Of a stretch of 64,000 nucleotides of DNA, positions 10,259 to 20,550 are shown piece by piece; within the stretch, counting starts at the first letter, position 1; every line of letters starts with the position of its first letter. Below the pieces are notes generated by a model. That model was not told the origin of the DNA, did not search any database, and saw nothing but the letters and a program-made list of their open reading frames with translations. Made by a program: the position numbers and the translations under genes. Source of the stretch: Dyella_B sp036746095 (lineage in GTDB: Bacteria; Pseudomonadota; Gammaproteobacteria; Xanthomonadales; Rhodanobacteraceae); NCBI RefSeq assembly GCF_036746095.1, contig NZ_DAIOEU010000017.1, positions 1 to 64,000 on the forward strand. Reading direction: 5' to 3'.

Positions 10259-10627
10259 TCAATCACACAGGCCATTGTTAACGTCAATGTACGCACGGAA
10301 CCTTTCCGAGTAACACGTTTCCGGCCCGATGGGCTCTCTTTGAGCCTCGGCTTCTCTTTTTGGTGTCGTAATTTGCGTAGTTGGGCTCAAGTTGGAGGCG
10401 CCATTCGCCCATTGCCAGCTGGCATCTACATATGTTTTCACAACGCCTGTTTCCGCATGGCGCGCCAAGAAGTAGGAATAATCGCTGGCCGCGGTGGTTC
10501 TTGCATGCGTTGAAGACATGCATTGAATACCCATCACCACGATCAACACCGATCCCGCACGCACCGTTTTCCATCGCGCCACCGGCACATCACTCCTGAC
10601 GCGTGCCGTGCCAAATAGTCTTTTCAT
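10259..10627 (-). CDS. Small secreted protein of unknown function
   Basis: No family recognised. The 122-aa product has a basic N-terminus and a hydrophobic core (AGSVLIVVMGIQCM, residues 28-41) with a plausible cleavage after THA near residue 43. This leaves a polar mature domain of about 80 aa with two cysteines in its C-terminal part (GPETCYSER and the terminal GLCD), possibly a disulfide. Its ATG overlaps the stop of the upstream HAF-repeat gene (ATGA), so the two are translationally coupled and probably act together outside the cytoplasm. Confidence 0.6.
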   Translation of the reverse strand: MKRLFGTARVRSDVPVARWKTVRAGSVLIVVMGIQCMSSTHARTTAASDYSYFLARHAETGVVKTYVDASWQWANGASNLSPTTQITTPKREAEAQREPIGPETCYSERFRAYIDVNNGLCD

Positions 10628-11910
10628 GGCGTTACCTCCTCGACTGCATCGACTTCCTCACCGGTACCATCGTGCGAGGTCTCGCTTGCCCCCGCTATGA
10701 AGCCGCCACTCTTGGCAATGGCCCTTACACCATCGTTGCCGCCGCTTTGCAGAGGCGCAATGGGCGTCAACGTACCGTTGCTCGCATGCCATACATAGGC
10801 CTCGTTGACACCGTTGGCCTCGCCATTGCCGATAATCACACCGTTGTCCGCAATGCCCGCCGCACCTGCACGGGAGCCACCAGGGAGTTGGTCGATGGGC
10901 GTGGCATTGGTTCCCTTGGATGGGTCCCAGTAGAACGCGGAGGTGTAGCCGCCTGCGATCAGGCGAGTACCGGCAACCTGTCCGGAGGCATTCATATCCA
11001 CACCGACATTGCGCAGCGAGGTGTTGCCATTGATCGTCATCAGCACGGTCGGCCCGCTTCCTCCGGAACCCCACTCCACCGTTCGAAACGTATCGGGTGT
11101 GGCACCGTTCGTCCCGAGATAAAAACACTCACCCAGGATCTGGCCGCTGGTGTTGATTTTTTTGGCCGTGCAATAGCTGGCGCCGCTTGGCTTGAACAAT
11201 ATGAGGGGGGCGCTGGTGCTGGTGAGCCAAAGCACTGCTACATTCTTGCCCCCGCCACCCGCGCCCGCCGGACAGTTGCCGACGATGGAAGGCGGCGCTG
11301 CATCATTGATGTCTACGGGAACGCAGTTGGTGACCGAACCGAGCAAGGCCGCAGGAAGGGCCGTAGGTGTGCCGGCAGCGTTCCATATGACTGGCGTTGC
11401 GTCTTCGTTCCCGTTGATGCTGGTGCCAACAATGTTTCCTTGCTGATTGACCGCAGTTTCGATGGTCTGCACATCCGCCAGCAGCCCGGCAATGCCAGGT
11501 AACGGCTGCAATTGCGTAGGTGTGATGGCTGGATTGCCAGCGTTCCAGAACACAGCCTGCGGCACGCTGTTGGCATCCTCGCAACTGCCGACAATGATCG
11601 CGCTGGGCAACAGCGCATTGTTGATACCCCCCACCGTACAAGCCTCGCCACCGTTTCCATTAGTGGTAAGAGGCGCCAGCGGTACAGGCTTGCCCAGTGT
11701 GGCCGCGACAAACCCTTCGCGAATGAACGTGCCGGAAAGGCAATTGCCGACGGCGATCGCACTGTCGTTTACATCCGCCGAACTGCATTGCAATCCAGCA
11801 GATGTTCCCTCATCACTCCAACTTGCGTAAGCCGGACTGGACATGCCCGCAAGAACCATTCCCGCTGCCAGAACGCTTAGCGATGCACCAAAAGCATGAC
11901 GCATTTGCAT
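10624..11910 (-). CDS. Secreted HAF-repeat (extracellular repeat) protein
   Basis: The 428-aa product starts with a Sec signal peptide ending PAYASW. It then consists of about seven degenerate copies of a ~45-residue unit with the pattern IN..G.I.G.....-..A..W, for example INTSGQILGECF, MNASGQVAGTRL and IADNGVIIGNGE. This is the HAF/extracellular-repeat pattern, predicted to form beta-propeller-like blades. Function is unknown. The ATG at 11910 is preceded by TGGAGG; the open frame extends 14 codons further without an SD. It is coupled by ATGA to the small secreted gene downstream. No anchoring domain is visible. Confidence 0.8.
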   Translation of the reverse strand: MQMRHAFGASLSVLAAGMVLAGMSSPAYASWSDEGTSAGLQCSSADVNDSAIAVGNCLSGTFIREGFVAATLGKPVPLAPLTTNGNGGEACTVGGINNALLPSAIIVGSCEDANSVPQAVFWNAGNPAITPTQLQPLPGIAGLLADVQTIETAVNQQGNIVGTSINGNEDATPVIWNAAGTPTALPAALLGSVTNCVPVDINDAAPPSIVGNCPAGAGGGGKNVAVLWLTSTSAPLILFKPSGASYCTAKKINTSGQILGECFYLGTNGATPDTFRTVEWGSGGSGPTVLMTINGNTSLRNVGVDMNASGQVAGTRLIAGGYTSAFYWDPSKGTNATPIDQLPGGSRAGAAGIADNGVIIGNGEANGVNEAYVWHASNGTLTPIAPLQSGGNDGVRAIAKSGGFIAGASETSHDGTGEEVDAVEEVTP

Positions 11911-12375
11911 AAAGCCTCCAGAGGAAAAAGAAAGACACACGGGCCGTTGCAACCACGTAAAGTGGCTGCAGAAGCCCGAACCGTAGCCTCACGCCGTTCA
12001 ACAACACTCGTATCGACCCGCGACCGGAAAGTCGCAAGCGCAAAAGCAGAAGAAATGCAGAAAGCAGTAACGTCGATGCCCTTCGCAACAGCCGCCTTTT
12101 ACGCTTGCAAACATAGGCAATGCGTAAGCTCGGGGTGAATGGCGCCTTGGCACACGCGTCCCCGTTTTGACCGAAGGCGCACGACGCGGGGAAATGCCGA
12201 CGCTTGCGTGGGCTGGGATGCAATCCCGGCAATGGAAAAAACGTCTGGGATGCAATCCCAGCCTACGACTCCATCCCCACAGACGGTTCTCCACTCAGTG
12301 GCTGGAGAATCCGATTGGAATGGACGAAGCGTGCCACGCAAACGCCTCGCCCTTATCAACAGCAACGGTTGCTTG
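11911..12375. other. Intergenic region with two GGGAT-type palindromes
   Basis: About 465 bases without a supportable gene; the overlapping short frames have no SD or family match. It must contain the promoter of the HAF-repeat gene. At 12211-12230 and 12245-12261 sit two palindromes of the form CTGGGATGCAATCCCAG, the same family seen at 41011-41068 and 59908-59927. Confidence 0.5.
12211..12261. repeat. Tandem GGGATgcATCCC palindromes
   Basis: Two palindromes about 14 bases apart: GGCTGGGATGCAATCCCGGC (12211-12230) and CTGGGATGCAATCCCAG (12245-12261). The flank GCGTGGGCTGGGATG is shared with the copy at 41004-41018, which shows a mobile or copied unit rather than a chance hairpin. Confidence 0.7.
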
Positions 12376-13536
12376 TCAGCGCAAACCAGTCTCCGCACGC
12401 GCAATCACCAGCCGCTGGATCTCGCTGGTGCCCTCATAGATTTCAGTGATCTTCGCATCGCGGAAATAGCGCTCCAGCGGCATCTCCTTCGAATAGCCCA
12501 TGCCGCCATGAATTTGCACGGCCTGGTGCGAAATCCACATGGCCGCTTCCGAAGCCACCAGTTTCGCAATCGATGCTTCGGTACCGAAACGTCCGCCGTT
12601 CTTTTCCGCCTCGCCTTTCGCCCACGCTGCACGCAATGTAAGCAGCGTGGCCGCGTCGAGCTTGCACTTCATGTCGGCGATCTTGGCCTGCGTCATCTGG
12701 AACGTGCCGATCGGCTGGCCAAAGGCCTTGCGATCGCGCGACCACTGCAACGTCGCTTCATACGCCGCCCGCGCGATACCCACCGCCTGCGATGCAATAC
12801 CGATGCGGCCGGCATCGAGCACGCCCATCGCGATCGAAAAGCCCTTGCCTTCGTCGCCGAGCAGGTCTTCCTTCGGACACACGTATTCGTTGAATTCGAT
12901 TTCGCACGTGGCCGACGCGCGGATGCCCAGCTTCGGCTCCGTCTTGCCCGCATGGAAACCAGGCCGCTGCGTGTCGATGATGAACGCCGACACGCCCTTC
13001 GCCCCGATACCCGGCGTGGTGATGGCGAACAGCACGATATAGCGGGCCACCGGACCGGAGGTGATCCAGCTCTTCTTGCCGTTGATCACCCAGTCACCGT
13101 CGGCGTTCTTCGACGCACGGGTATGCATGGCCGATGCGTCCGAACCGGACTGCGGCTCGGTCAGCGCATACGCGCCGATCGCATCACCTTGCGCAATCGC
13201 ACGCACATACTTCTGCTTCTGCTCTTCCGTGCCGTGCTTGAGGATGCCGTTGCAGAACAGCGAATTGTTCACCGACATGATGGTGGACGTCGCCGCATCC
13301 GCCGCGGCAATTTCAATCACCGCCAGCGCATAGCCGATCGGATCCATCCCCGCACCGCCGTATTCATGCGGCACCTCGATACCCATCAGCCCGAGCTGGC
13401 CCATCTCGCGGATGTTGTCCAGCGGGAACTCGCCCTTGGCATCGAGTTCGGCCGCCACCGGCACGATGCGCTTTTGCGCAAAATCGCGTGCGATGGACTG
13501 GATGGACAACTGATCTTCGGTGAAACGGAAATCCAT
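12376..13536 (-). CDS. Acyl-CoA dehydrogenase
   Basis: FAD enzyme that inserts the alpha-beta double bond into acyl-CoA, passing electrons to ETF. The 386-aa product has the usual length. It opens MDFRFTEDQLSIQ and carries the signature ALTEPQSGSDASAM, the FAD-contact WITSG, and near the C-terminus IYEGTSEIQRLVIAR, whose Glu after Tyr is the usual catalytic base of short/branched-chain members. GGAG sits six bases before the ATG at 13536; a longer reading frame upstream has no such signal. It is monocistronic, diverging from the regulator gene at 13701. Exact chain-length preference (short, branched or general) is not determinable. Confidence 0.93.
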   Translation of the reverse strand: MDFRFTEDQLSIQSIARDFAQKRIVPVAAELDAKGEFPLDNIREMGQLGLMGIEVPHEYGGAGMDPIGYALAVIEIAAADAATSTIMSVNNSLFCNGILKHGTEEQKQKYVRAIAQGDAIGAYALTEPQSGSDASAMHTRASKNADGDWVINGKKSWITSGPVARYIVLFAITTPGIGAKGVSAFIIDTQRPGFHAGKTEPKLGIRASATCEIEFNEYVCPKEDLLGDEGKGFSIAMGVLDAGRIGIASQAVGIARAAYEATLQWSRDRKAFGQPIGTFQMTQAKIADMKCKLDAATLLTLRAAWAKGEAEKNGGRFGTEASIAKLVASEAAMWISHQAVQIHGGMGYSKEMPLERYFRDAKITEIYEGTSEIQRLVIARAETGLR

Positions 13537-13678
13537 GAGCGGCTCCGGGGGAAAAGGGGTGGGGAAGCCGGCCATTTTAGCTGCCCGCTGCATAAGGCCC
13601 TGTGCGAGTGCAGCAGAGCGCCTCGGCATTCATTCTCTTGACGGGTCACTCCTACCCGCCTACTCTTACCCATCTTTC

Positions 13679-13688
13679 TATCGCGATA
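13679..13688. promoter_or_regulatory. Palindrome TATCGCGATA, candidate operator of the ArsR-type regulator
   Basis: A perfect 10-base palindrome ending 12 bases before the ATG of the ArsR/methyltransferase gene, overlapping the expected promoter or 5' leader. Winged-helix ArsR proteins bind such short inverted repeats and often repress themselves, so this is a candidate autoregulatory site. No exact second copy was seen before metH. Operator function is an inference. Confidence 0.4.
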
Positions 13689-13700
13689 TAAGGATGCACG

Positions 13701-14627
13701 ATGGATCTGGCCACCGCCTCCAGCGTGTTGCGCCTGCTGGCCGATCCCACTCGCGTACGGCTGCTGGCGCTGCTCGAGCGGGAGGAACTGACCGTGGCCG
13801 AGCTGGCCGCGGTGCTGCATCTGGCCCAGCCACGCGTCTCCACACACCTCGCCAAGCTCAAAGAGGCCGAGCTGGTGCGCGATCGCCGCGCCGGCGTTTC
13901 GGCCTACTACCGCGCCAACAGCGAAGGCGACGAGCGCCAGCACGCGCTGATCCGCTCCCTGCGCGAAAGCATCGACGACGCCCTGCTGCGCGAAGACGCA
14001 GCGCGACTGACCGCCGTGCTGGCCCAGCGCGGCAACGCACATGGCTGGGCCGATACCGTGGCAGGCGACATGGAACGCCACTACTCGCCAGGACGCACGT
14101 GGGAAACGCTGACCCGCGCCCTGCTGCAATTGCTGGAGACCGGCGACGTGCTGGACATCGCTTCCGGCGACGGCGTCACCGCCGAATTGCTCGCGCCGCA
14201 CGCGCGCTCGATCGTTTGCGTGGATGCGAGCGAGCGCGTGGTGGAAGCGGCGGCCAAACGGCTCGCGCCTTTCAACAATGTCGAGGTGCGCCAGGGCGAC
14301 ATGCATGCCTTGACGCTGCAGGGCGGCAGCTTCGACCTGGTGTTGATGCTGCATGCGCTTACCTATTCCGAACGCCCGGCCAAGGCCGTGGCCGAAGCCG
14401 CGCGCGTGCTGCGCCCCGGCGGCAAGCTGCTGGCCGCCACGCTGGGCAAGCATGACCATCGCGCTGTGGTCGAACCCTTCGATCACCGCAACCTCGGGTT
14501 CACCGAGAGCGAACTCACCAAGCTGGCCACGCAGGCCAAGCTTGAAGTGTTGAGTTGCAACCGCCTGAGCCGCGAGCGCAAGGCACCGCATTTCGAAGTG
14601 ATCAACCTGCTCGCGCGCAAACCATGA
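13701..14627 (+). CDS. ArsR-family regulator fused to a SAM-dependent methyltransferase domain (SahR-like)
   Basis: The 308-aa product has two domains. Residues 1-85 are an ArsR winged helix (LRLLADPTRVRLLALLEREE, recognition region LAQPRVSTHLAKLKEAELV) without the Cys motif of metal sensors. Residues about 130-300 are a class I methyltransferase fold: VLDIASGDGVTAELLA (SAM-binding motif I), VDASERVVEAA, and RVLRPGGKLLAATLG. ArsR-methyltransferase fusions next to methionine genes match the described SahR type, which senses S-adenosylhomocysteine; the two metH genes directly downstream fit that. AAGGA lies six bases before the ATG. Whether it methylates anything or only binds SAH/SAM cannot be told. 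Confidence 0.85.
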   Translation: MDLATASSVLRLLADPTRVRLLALLEREELTVAELAAVLHLAQPRVSTHLAKLKEAELVRDRRAGVSAYYRANSEGDERQHALIRSLRESIDDALLREDAARLTAVLAQRGNAHGWADTVAGDMERHYSPGRTWETLTRALLQLLETGDVLDIASGDGVTAELLAPHARSIVCVDASERVVEAAAKRLAPFNNVEVRQGDMHALTLQGGSFDLVLMLHALTYSERPAKAVAEAARVLRPGGKLLAATLGKHDHRAVVEPFDHRNLGFTESELTKLATQAKLEVLSCNRLSRERKAPHFEVINLLARKP

Positions 14628-14651
14628 ACGTCCCGACCTCCGTTTACTTCA

Positions 14652-14800
14652 TACCGTCATTCCGGCGAACGCCGAAGCGCTTTACAACAGCGAATGCTGG
14701 TCAATCCAGTGCAAATACTCGTCCGAAGGACACAACACCTATGTCGAGTGCTTCGCACAGCGTATTCAGACTGGATTCCGGCCTTCGCCGGAATGACGGC
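14652..14800. repeat. BIME-like repeat pair (CCGTCATTCCGGCGAA ... TTCGCCGGAATGACGG)
   Basis: Two inverted copies of a REP-type unit, CCGTCATTCCGGCGAAC on the left and GCCTTCGCCGGAATGACGG on the right, surround a spacer containing TGCTTCGCACAGCGTATT. The spacer motif is also present in the copy at 50299-50450. It fills most of the regulator-metH gap, which otherwise shows no riboswitch or terminator. Confidence 0.75.
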
Positions 14801-14829
14801 GTTGAGGCACTACGCACAGGAGCATGTCC

Positions 14830-15915
14830 ATGAGCACCCTCCCCTGGTCTCATCCCCATCGCGTTGCCGCACTCCAAGCCGCCCTGCGCGAACGCATCCT
14901 TATTCTCGACGGCGGCATGGGCACCATGCTGCAAGGCCACTCATTGGATGAAACAGGCTTTCGCGGCGAACGCTTCGCCGAAGGCCGCGATGCGCAGCAC
15001 GCACATGCACACGATCATCCCGGCGCGTGCGACCTGAAAGGCAACAACGACCTGCTCACCCTGACCAAGCCGGAGATCATCCGCGGCGTGCACCAGGCCT
15101 ATCTCGAAGCCGGCGCCGACCTGGTCGAAACCAATACCTTCAACTCCACGCGCATCAGCCAGGCCGACTACCACCTGCAACACCTGGCGTACGAGTTGAA
15201 TCGCGAAGGCGCCAAGCTTGCGCGTGCCGCGTGCGATGCGTTCACCGCCAGGAACCCGGCCAAGCCGCGTTTCGCGATCGGCATCCTCGGTCCCACCAGC
15301 CGCACGGCTTCGCTGTCGCCCGACGTGAACGACCCCGGCTTTCGCAACGTCACGTTCGAAGAGCTGGTCGACAACTACACCGAAGCGGCCAGCGGCCTGC
15401 TCGACGGTGGCGCCGACATGATCATGGTGGAAACCATCTTCGACACACTCAACGCCAAGGCGGCCCTGTTCGCGCTGAGCGAGCTGTTCCGTGCACGCGG
15501 CAGCCGCGTGCCGGTGATGATCTCCGGCACCATCACCGACCGCTCCGGGCGCACGCTTTCCGGCCAGACCGCCGAAGCGTTCTATTACTCGGTCAAGCAC
15601 ATCCGCCCGCTGTCTGTCGGCTTGAACTGCGCGCTCGGCGCTGCCGATCTGCGTCCGCACATCCAGACCTTGGCCAACACGGCCGATTGTTACGTCAGCA
15701 CTCATCCGAACGCCGGCTTGCCGAATGCGTTTGGCGAATACGACGAAACGCCCGCGCAGATGGCCGCCGTGATCGATGGCTTTGCACGCGATGGACTGCT
15801 CAACATGGTGGGCGGCTGTTGCGGCACCACGCCGGCGCACATCAAGGCGATTGCAGAGGCTGTGAGCAAGTATGTGCCGCGCCAACTTGCTTCTGAAGAT
15901 AGGCAAGCGGCATGA
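14830..15915 (+). CDS. metH: Methionine synthase, homocysteine-binding subunit (MetH N-terminal module)
   Basis: Corresponds to the first third of E. coli MetH: the zinc-dependent domain that activates homocysteine for methyl transfer from cobalamin. In this 361-aa protein the zinc ligands are visible as GLNCALGA (Cys near residue 267) and the pair in GGCCGTTPAH (near 330). The N-terminus carries LDGGMGTMLQ. ATG at 14830 has GGAG seven bases upstream; the ATG two codons earlier is too close to it. The rest of MetH is a separate gene 190 bases downstream, so activity must be assembled from two polypeptides. This split form is known in Xanthomonas-group bacteria. Confidence 0.93.
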   Translation: MSTLPWSHPHRVAALQAALRERILILDGGMGTMLQGHSLDETGFRGERFAEGRDAQHAHAHDHPGACDLKGNNDLLTLTKPEIIRGVHQAYLEAGADLVETNTFNSTRISQADYHLQHLAYELNREGAKLARAACDAFTARNPAKPRFAIGILGPTSRTASLSPDVNDPGFRNVTFEELVDNYTEAASGLLDGGADMIMVETIFDTLNAKAALFALSELFRARGSRVPVMISGTITDRSGRTLSGQTAEAFYYSVKHIRPLSVGLNCALGAADLRPHIQTLANTADCYVSTHPNAGLPNAFGEYDETPAQMAAVIDGFARDGLLNMVGGCCGTTPAHIKAIAEAVSKYVPRQLASEDRQAA

Positions 15916-15944
15916 GTGCATTCCAGATGCCGCCGCGCTTCGCT

Positions 15945-16079
15945 CCCTCTCCCCGCTGGGGAGAGGGCTGGGGTGAGGGGCTGGTCTCGCCACAAACCCC
16001 CTCTTTGCAAAGCCGCTCTCATCAAACATCCCCGCAAGATTCGTCCCTCACCCTAACCCTCTCCCCGGAGGGGAGAGGG
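15945..16079. repeat. Inverted pair of CCCTCTCCCC hairpins between the two metH genes
   Basis: Two perfect 10-bp hairpins with identical arms (CCCTCTCCCC/GGGGAGAGGG): 15945-15967 with loop GCT, and 16057-16079 with loop GGA. Each has a GGTGAGGG-type arm (15972-15979; complement at 16045-16052) facing the other, so the whole can fold into one long structure. It resembles the widespread CCCTCACCCTAACCCTCTCCCC repeat. It sits inside an operon, before an AUG lacking a strong SD, so it could affect expression of the second subunit. Confidence 0.85.
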
Positions 16080-16105
16080 AACTGTCCGTCGCAAGATCAC
16101 CCTTG

Positions 16106-18790
<2,685 letters not shown>

Positions 18791-18799
18791 CGCCGCCCT

Positions 18800-18830
18800 C
18801 ACTCCCGCCATTTCCGCGAAAGCGGGAGTG
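18800..18830. terminator. Hairpin between convergent genes, probable bidirectional terminator or REP
   Basis: CACTCCCGC and GCGGGAGTG form a perfect 9-bp stem around a 13-base loop, located ten bases after metH and facing the end of the convergent gene at 18844. It lacks a T-run, so it may be a REP-type RNA-stabilising element rather than a classical terminator. Confidence 0.5.
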
Positions 18831-18843
18831 ACGGCCGAGGGCG

Positions 18844-19173
18844 TTACGCCTTGTCCCCGATCTCATCCCGCCCGTGATGCCGCATATGCATCACCAGGTT
18901 GTAAACCGACACGAACACCGGGAAGAAGTTGGAAAGAATGCCCACCGAGTCATTCTTGCCGAACACGAAATAGGCCAGCAGCAAGGCGCTGCCCGACACC
19001 GACATCCACCAGAACGACAGCGGCATCACCACCCGCTTGTATTTGCGCGTGTAATAGAGCTGCACGAACCAGCGCCCGGTGAACATGAAAGTACCCATGA
19101 AGCCGACCACCTTCCAGGGCGTGAGATGGAAATTCTGCAGGGCATGCAGCATGTGCGAGAGATCGAAATGCAT
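18844..19173 (-). CDS. Lipid-A-disaccharide synthase N-terminal domain (LAB_N) membrane protein
   Basis: Small integral membrane protein of about 109 aa with the LAB_N pattern: WKVVGFMGTFMFTGRWFVQL, then VMPLSFWWMSVSGSALLL, and a third segment SVGILSNFFPVFVSVYNLVM. Proteins of this type stand alone or precede LpxB-like or glycosyltransferase domains and are linked to lipid or glycan metabolism; the exact reaction is unknown. Start choice is weak: the ATG at 19173 begins MHFDLSHML, and an ATG 11 codons upstream lacks an SD too. It is a lone gene convergent with metH. Confidence 0.8.
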   Translation of the reverse strand: MHFDLSHMLHALQNFHLTPWKVVGFMGTFMFTGRWFVQLYYTRKYKRVVMPLSFWWMSVSGSALLLAYFVFGKNDSVGILSNFFPVFVSVYNLVMHMRHHGRDEIGDKA

Positions 19174-19323
19174 GGGTGGCCGCTTGGCAAAAAAGAAACG
19201 GGCCATTTTAGCCGCCCGGAGGCGCTAGGGATGCTCTGATCTGTTCCACGTACCCGGCAACGCAACGGCCCCACAGGCGGTTGACGTTTCAGCCCATGGT
19301 CCGTATAGTTGCGCGTTCCCGGC

Positions 19324-19398
19324 GGGCGGTTAGCTCAGCGGTAGAGCACTGCCTTCACACGGCAGGTGTCACAAGTTCGATCCTTGTACCGCCCACCA
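19324..19398 (+). tRNA. tRNA-Val (anticodon CAC)
   Basis: Complete cloverleaf: acceptor GGGCGGT/ACCGCCC, D arm GCTC-AGCGGTA-GAGC, anticodon stem CTGCC/GGCAG with loop TTCACAC (anticodon CAC), T arm ACAAG-TTCGATC-CTTGT, discriminator A and an encoded CCA end. It reads GUG valine codons. A hairpin terminator follows 20 bases later. No integrase or attachment duplication was seen at this tRNA. Confidence 0.97.
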
Positions 19399-19418
19399 CT
19401 CCAGTTTCAAGAAAAGAA

Positions 19419-19442
19419 GGCTACCTCCCGGTGGCCTTTTTT
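19419..19442 (+). terminator. Terminator of tRNA-Val
   Basis: GGCTACC/GGTGGCC stem (one G-U pair) with a TCCC loop followed by six T residues, 20 bases after the tRNA CCA end. Confidence 0.9.
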
Positions 19443-19748
19443 GTTGCCGGGGGCGGGCTTGCGCGCATGCCCGCCACTTGCAAAAAAGACGCTTGCGCAG
19501 TCACTTATTGGCGGACCGTCATGCAAGCGGCAATGAATGCACCGCCAAACAAAAACGTTCGCATGCACGCACCGGCACACGCATGCGTTTCATGCGGCTG
19601 ACACATCGATGAAGCATGCTACGCCATGGAAATGGCGCCTTCCCCTGCCCCCTTCTTTCCGTGAAGAAATGCATTGACACGGCATGCGCGTTCTTTTCAA
19701 GCATCCGATGAGAAGGTGCCGAACGTCCCCGTCTTCGCCCCGACAACC
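19443..19748. other. Intergenic stretch after tRNA-Val
   Basis: About 300 bases without a convincing gene. Short frames on both strands lack SD signals. No repeats of the local families and no integrase remnants were seen. Confidence 0.4.
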
Positions 19749-19943
19749 ATGAGCATCCGCAACGCCATCATCGCCAGACGCAAGCGCACGATCGGCCTGT
19801 CCGAGCAGGAGCGTGCCACCACGGAGGCGCACCGCCGCCGCGGGGGCAAGGCGAGCCAGGAGGGTGGCAAGCGGAGGATGGGGCCAACCCTGGCGCAGTG
19901 GGAATATGCCGGCCGTCGGCACGCCATCTGGGCGGACTGGTAA
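19749..19943 (+). CDS. Possible small basic protein, unknown
   Basis: A 64-aa open frame beginning MSIRNAIIARRKRTIGLSEQ, rich in Arg and Lys in the first 45 residues, ending with an aromatic tail (WEYAGRRHAIWADW). No family recognised, no clear SD. It ends seven bases before the convergent gene at 19951. Composition suggests a nucleic-acid-binding or chance frame. Low certainty that it is expressed. Confidence 0.3.
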   Translation: MSIRNAIIARRKRTIGLSEQERATTEAHRRRGGKASQEGGKRRMGPTLAQWEYAGRRHAIWADW

Positions 19944-19950
19944 TTCCTGC

Positions 19951-20550
19951 CTATTGGCTTTCGCGCCGCTGCTGCGCGGGGCCGCCTTCCTTCATCAATG
20001 CACGTGCCGCAGCCAGGTGTCCCTGCAGCACGGGGATCCCGCGCGCGGCGATGGTTTTCAGGCGATCGTCCGCGGCGGTTTTGGCAGCCGCTTCGTAGGC
20101 CGCGATGATGCTGCGGTGCTCCTTCACCATCATGCCGGCAAAGGCCTGGTCGAAGGCTTCGCCATGCAACGATTGCAAGTGCGCTTGCATCGCGCGGATG
20201 CTCCGCACCGGCACGCCATGCGCGTGGCCCTTGCTGCCCTTGCCCGCCGCGAACTGCGCAAATTGCAGGTTGAGCGCGGCGTGGTCGCTGACGATGCGGC
20301 TCGCCAACGCTCGCATGCGCGGGTTGTCGGACCGGCCCATGGCCAGCTTGGCCAGCGTGATCTGCATGGCGTCGTCTGCCGTTGCCTGTGCCACGAACGC
20401 CTGCTCCCGCGCATCGAGGGTGTGGTGATGCTCGCCGCGCCTGTTCGACTTCGACGTCGCTGCCTTCTGCGCAAAACCGACCGCGGGCAACAAGGCAAGG
20501 CAGAGCAATAACGGTAGACGGGTCGATGCGAACGCGCGCGTCCTGGTCAC
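19951..20550 (-). CDS. DUF4142 periplasmic protein
   Basis: The 199-aa product has a Sec signal (LPLLLCLALLPAVGFAQ) and one DUF4142 domain, a ferritin-like four-helix fold found in stress-linked periplasmic proteins. Family blocks visible: REQAFVAQATADDAMQITLA, GEAFDQAFAGMMVKEHRSII, and IPVLQGHLAAAR. Its GTG start overlaps the stop of the upstream SDR gene (GTGA), so the two are coupled. A second DUF4142 protein lies at 56258. Biochemical role unknown; the conserved His/Glu pattern suggests but does not prove metal binding. Confidence 0.85.
   Translation of the reverse strand: MTRTRAFASTRLPLLLCLALLPAVGFAQKAATSKSNRRGEHHHTLDAREQAFVAQATADDAMQITLAKLAMGRSDNPRMRALASRIVSDHAALNLQFAQFAAGKGSKGHAHGVPVRSIRAMQAHLQSLHGEAFDQAFAGMMVKEHRSIIAAYEAAAKTAADDRLKTIAARGIPVLQGHLAAARALMKEGGPAQQRRESQ

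Noticed and set aside
12139..13641. 500-aa open frame opposite the acyl-CoA dehydrogenase
   Set aside because: Antisense shadow; the start lies in repeat-containing intergenic DNA with no SD.
14628..14829. Possible SAM or cobalamin riboswitch before metH
   Set aside because: The gap is made up of BIME-like repeats; no conserved B12-box or SAM-box sequence was seen.
15945..16079. Hairpins between the metH genes read as an operon-ending terminator
   Set aside because: Neither hairpin is followed by a T-run, and the downstream gene encodes the obligatory other half of the enzyme, so full termination is unlikely.
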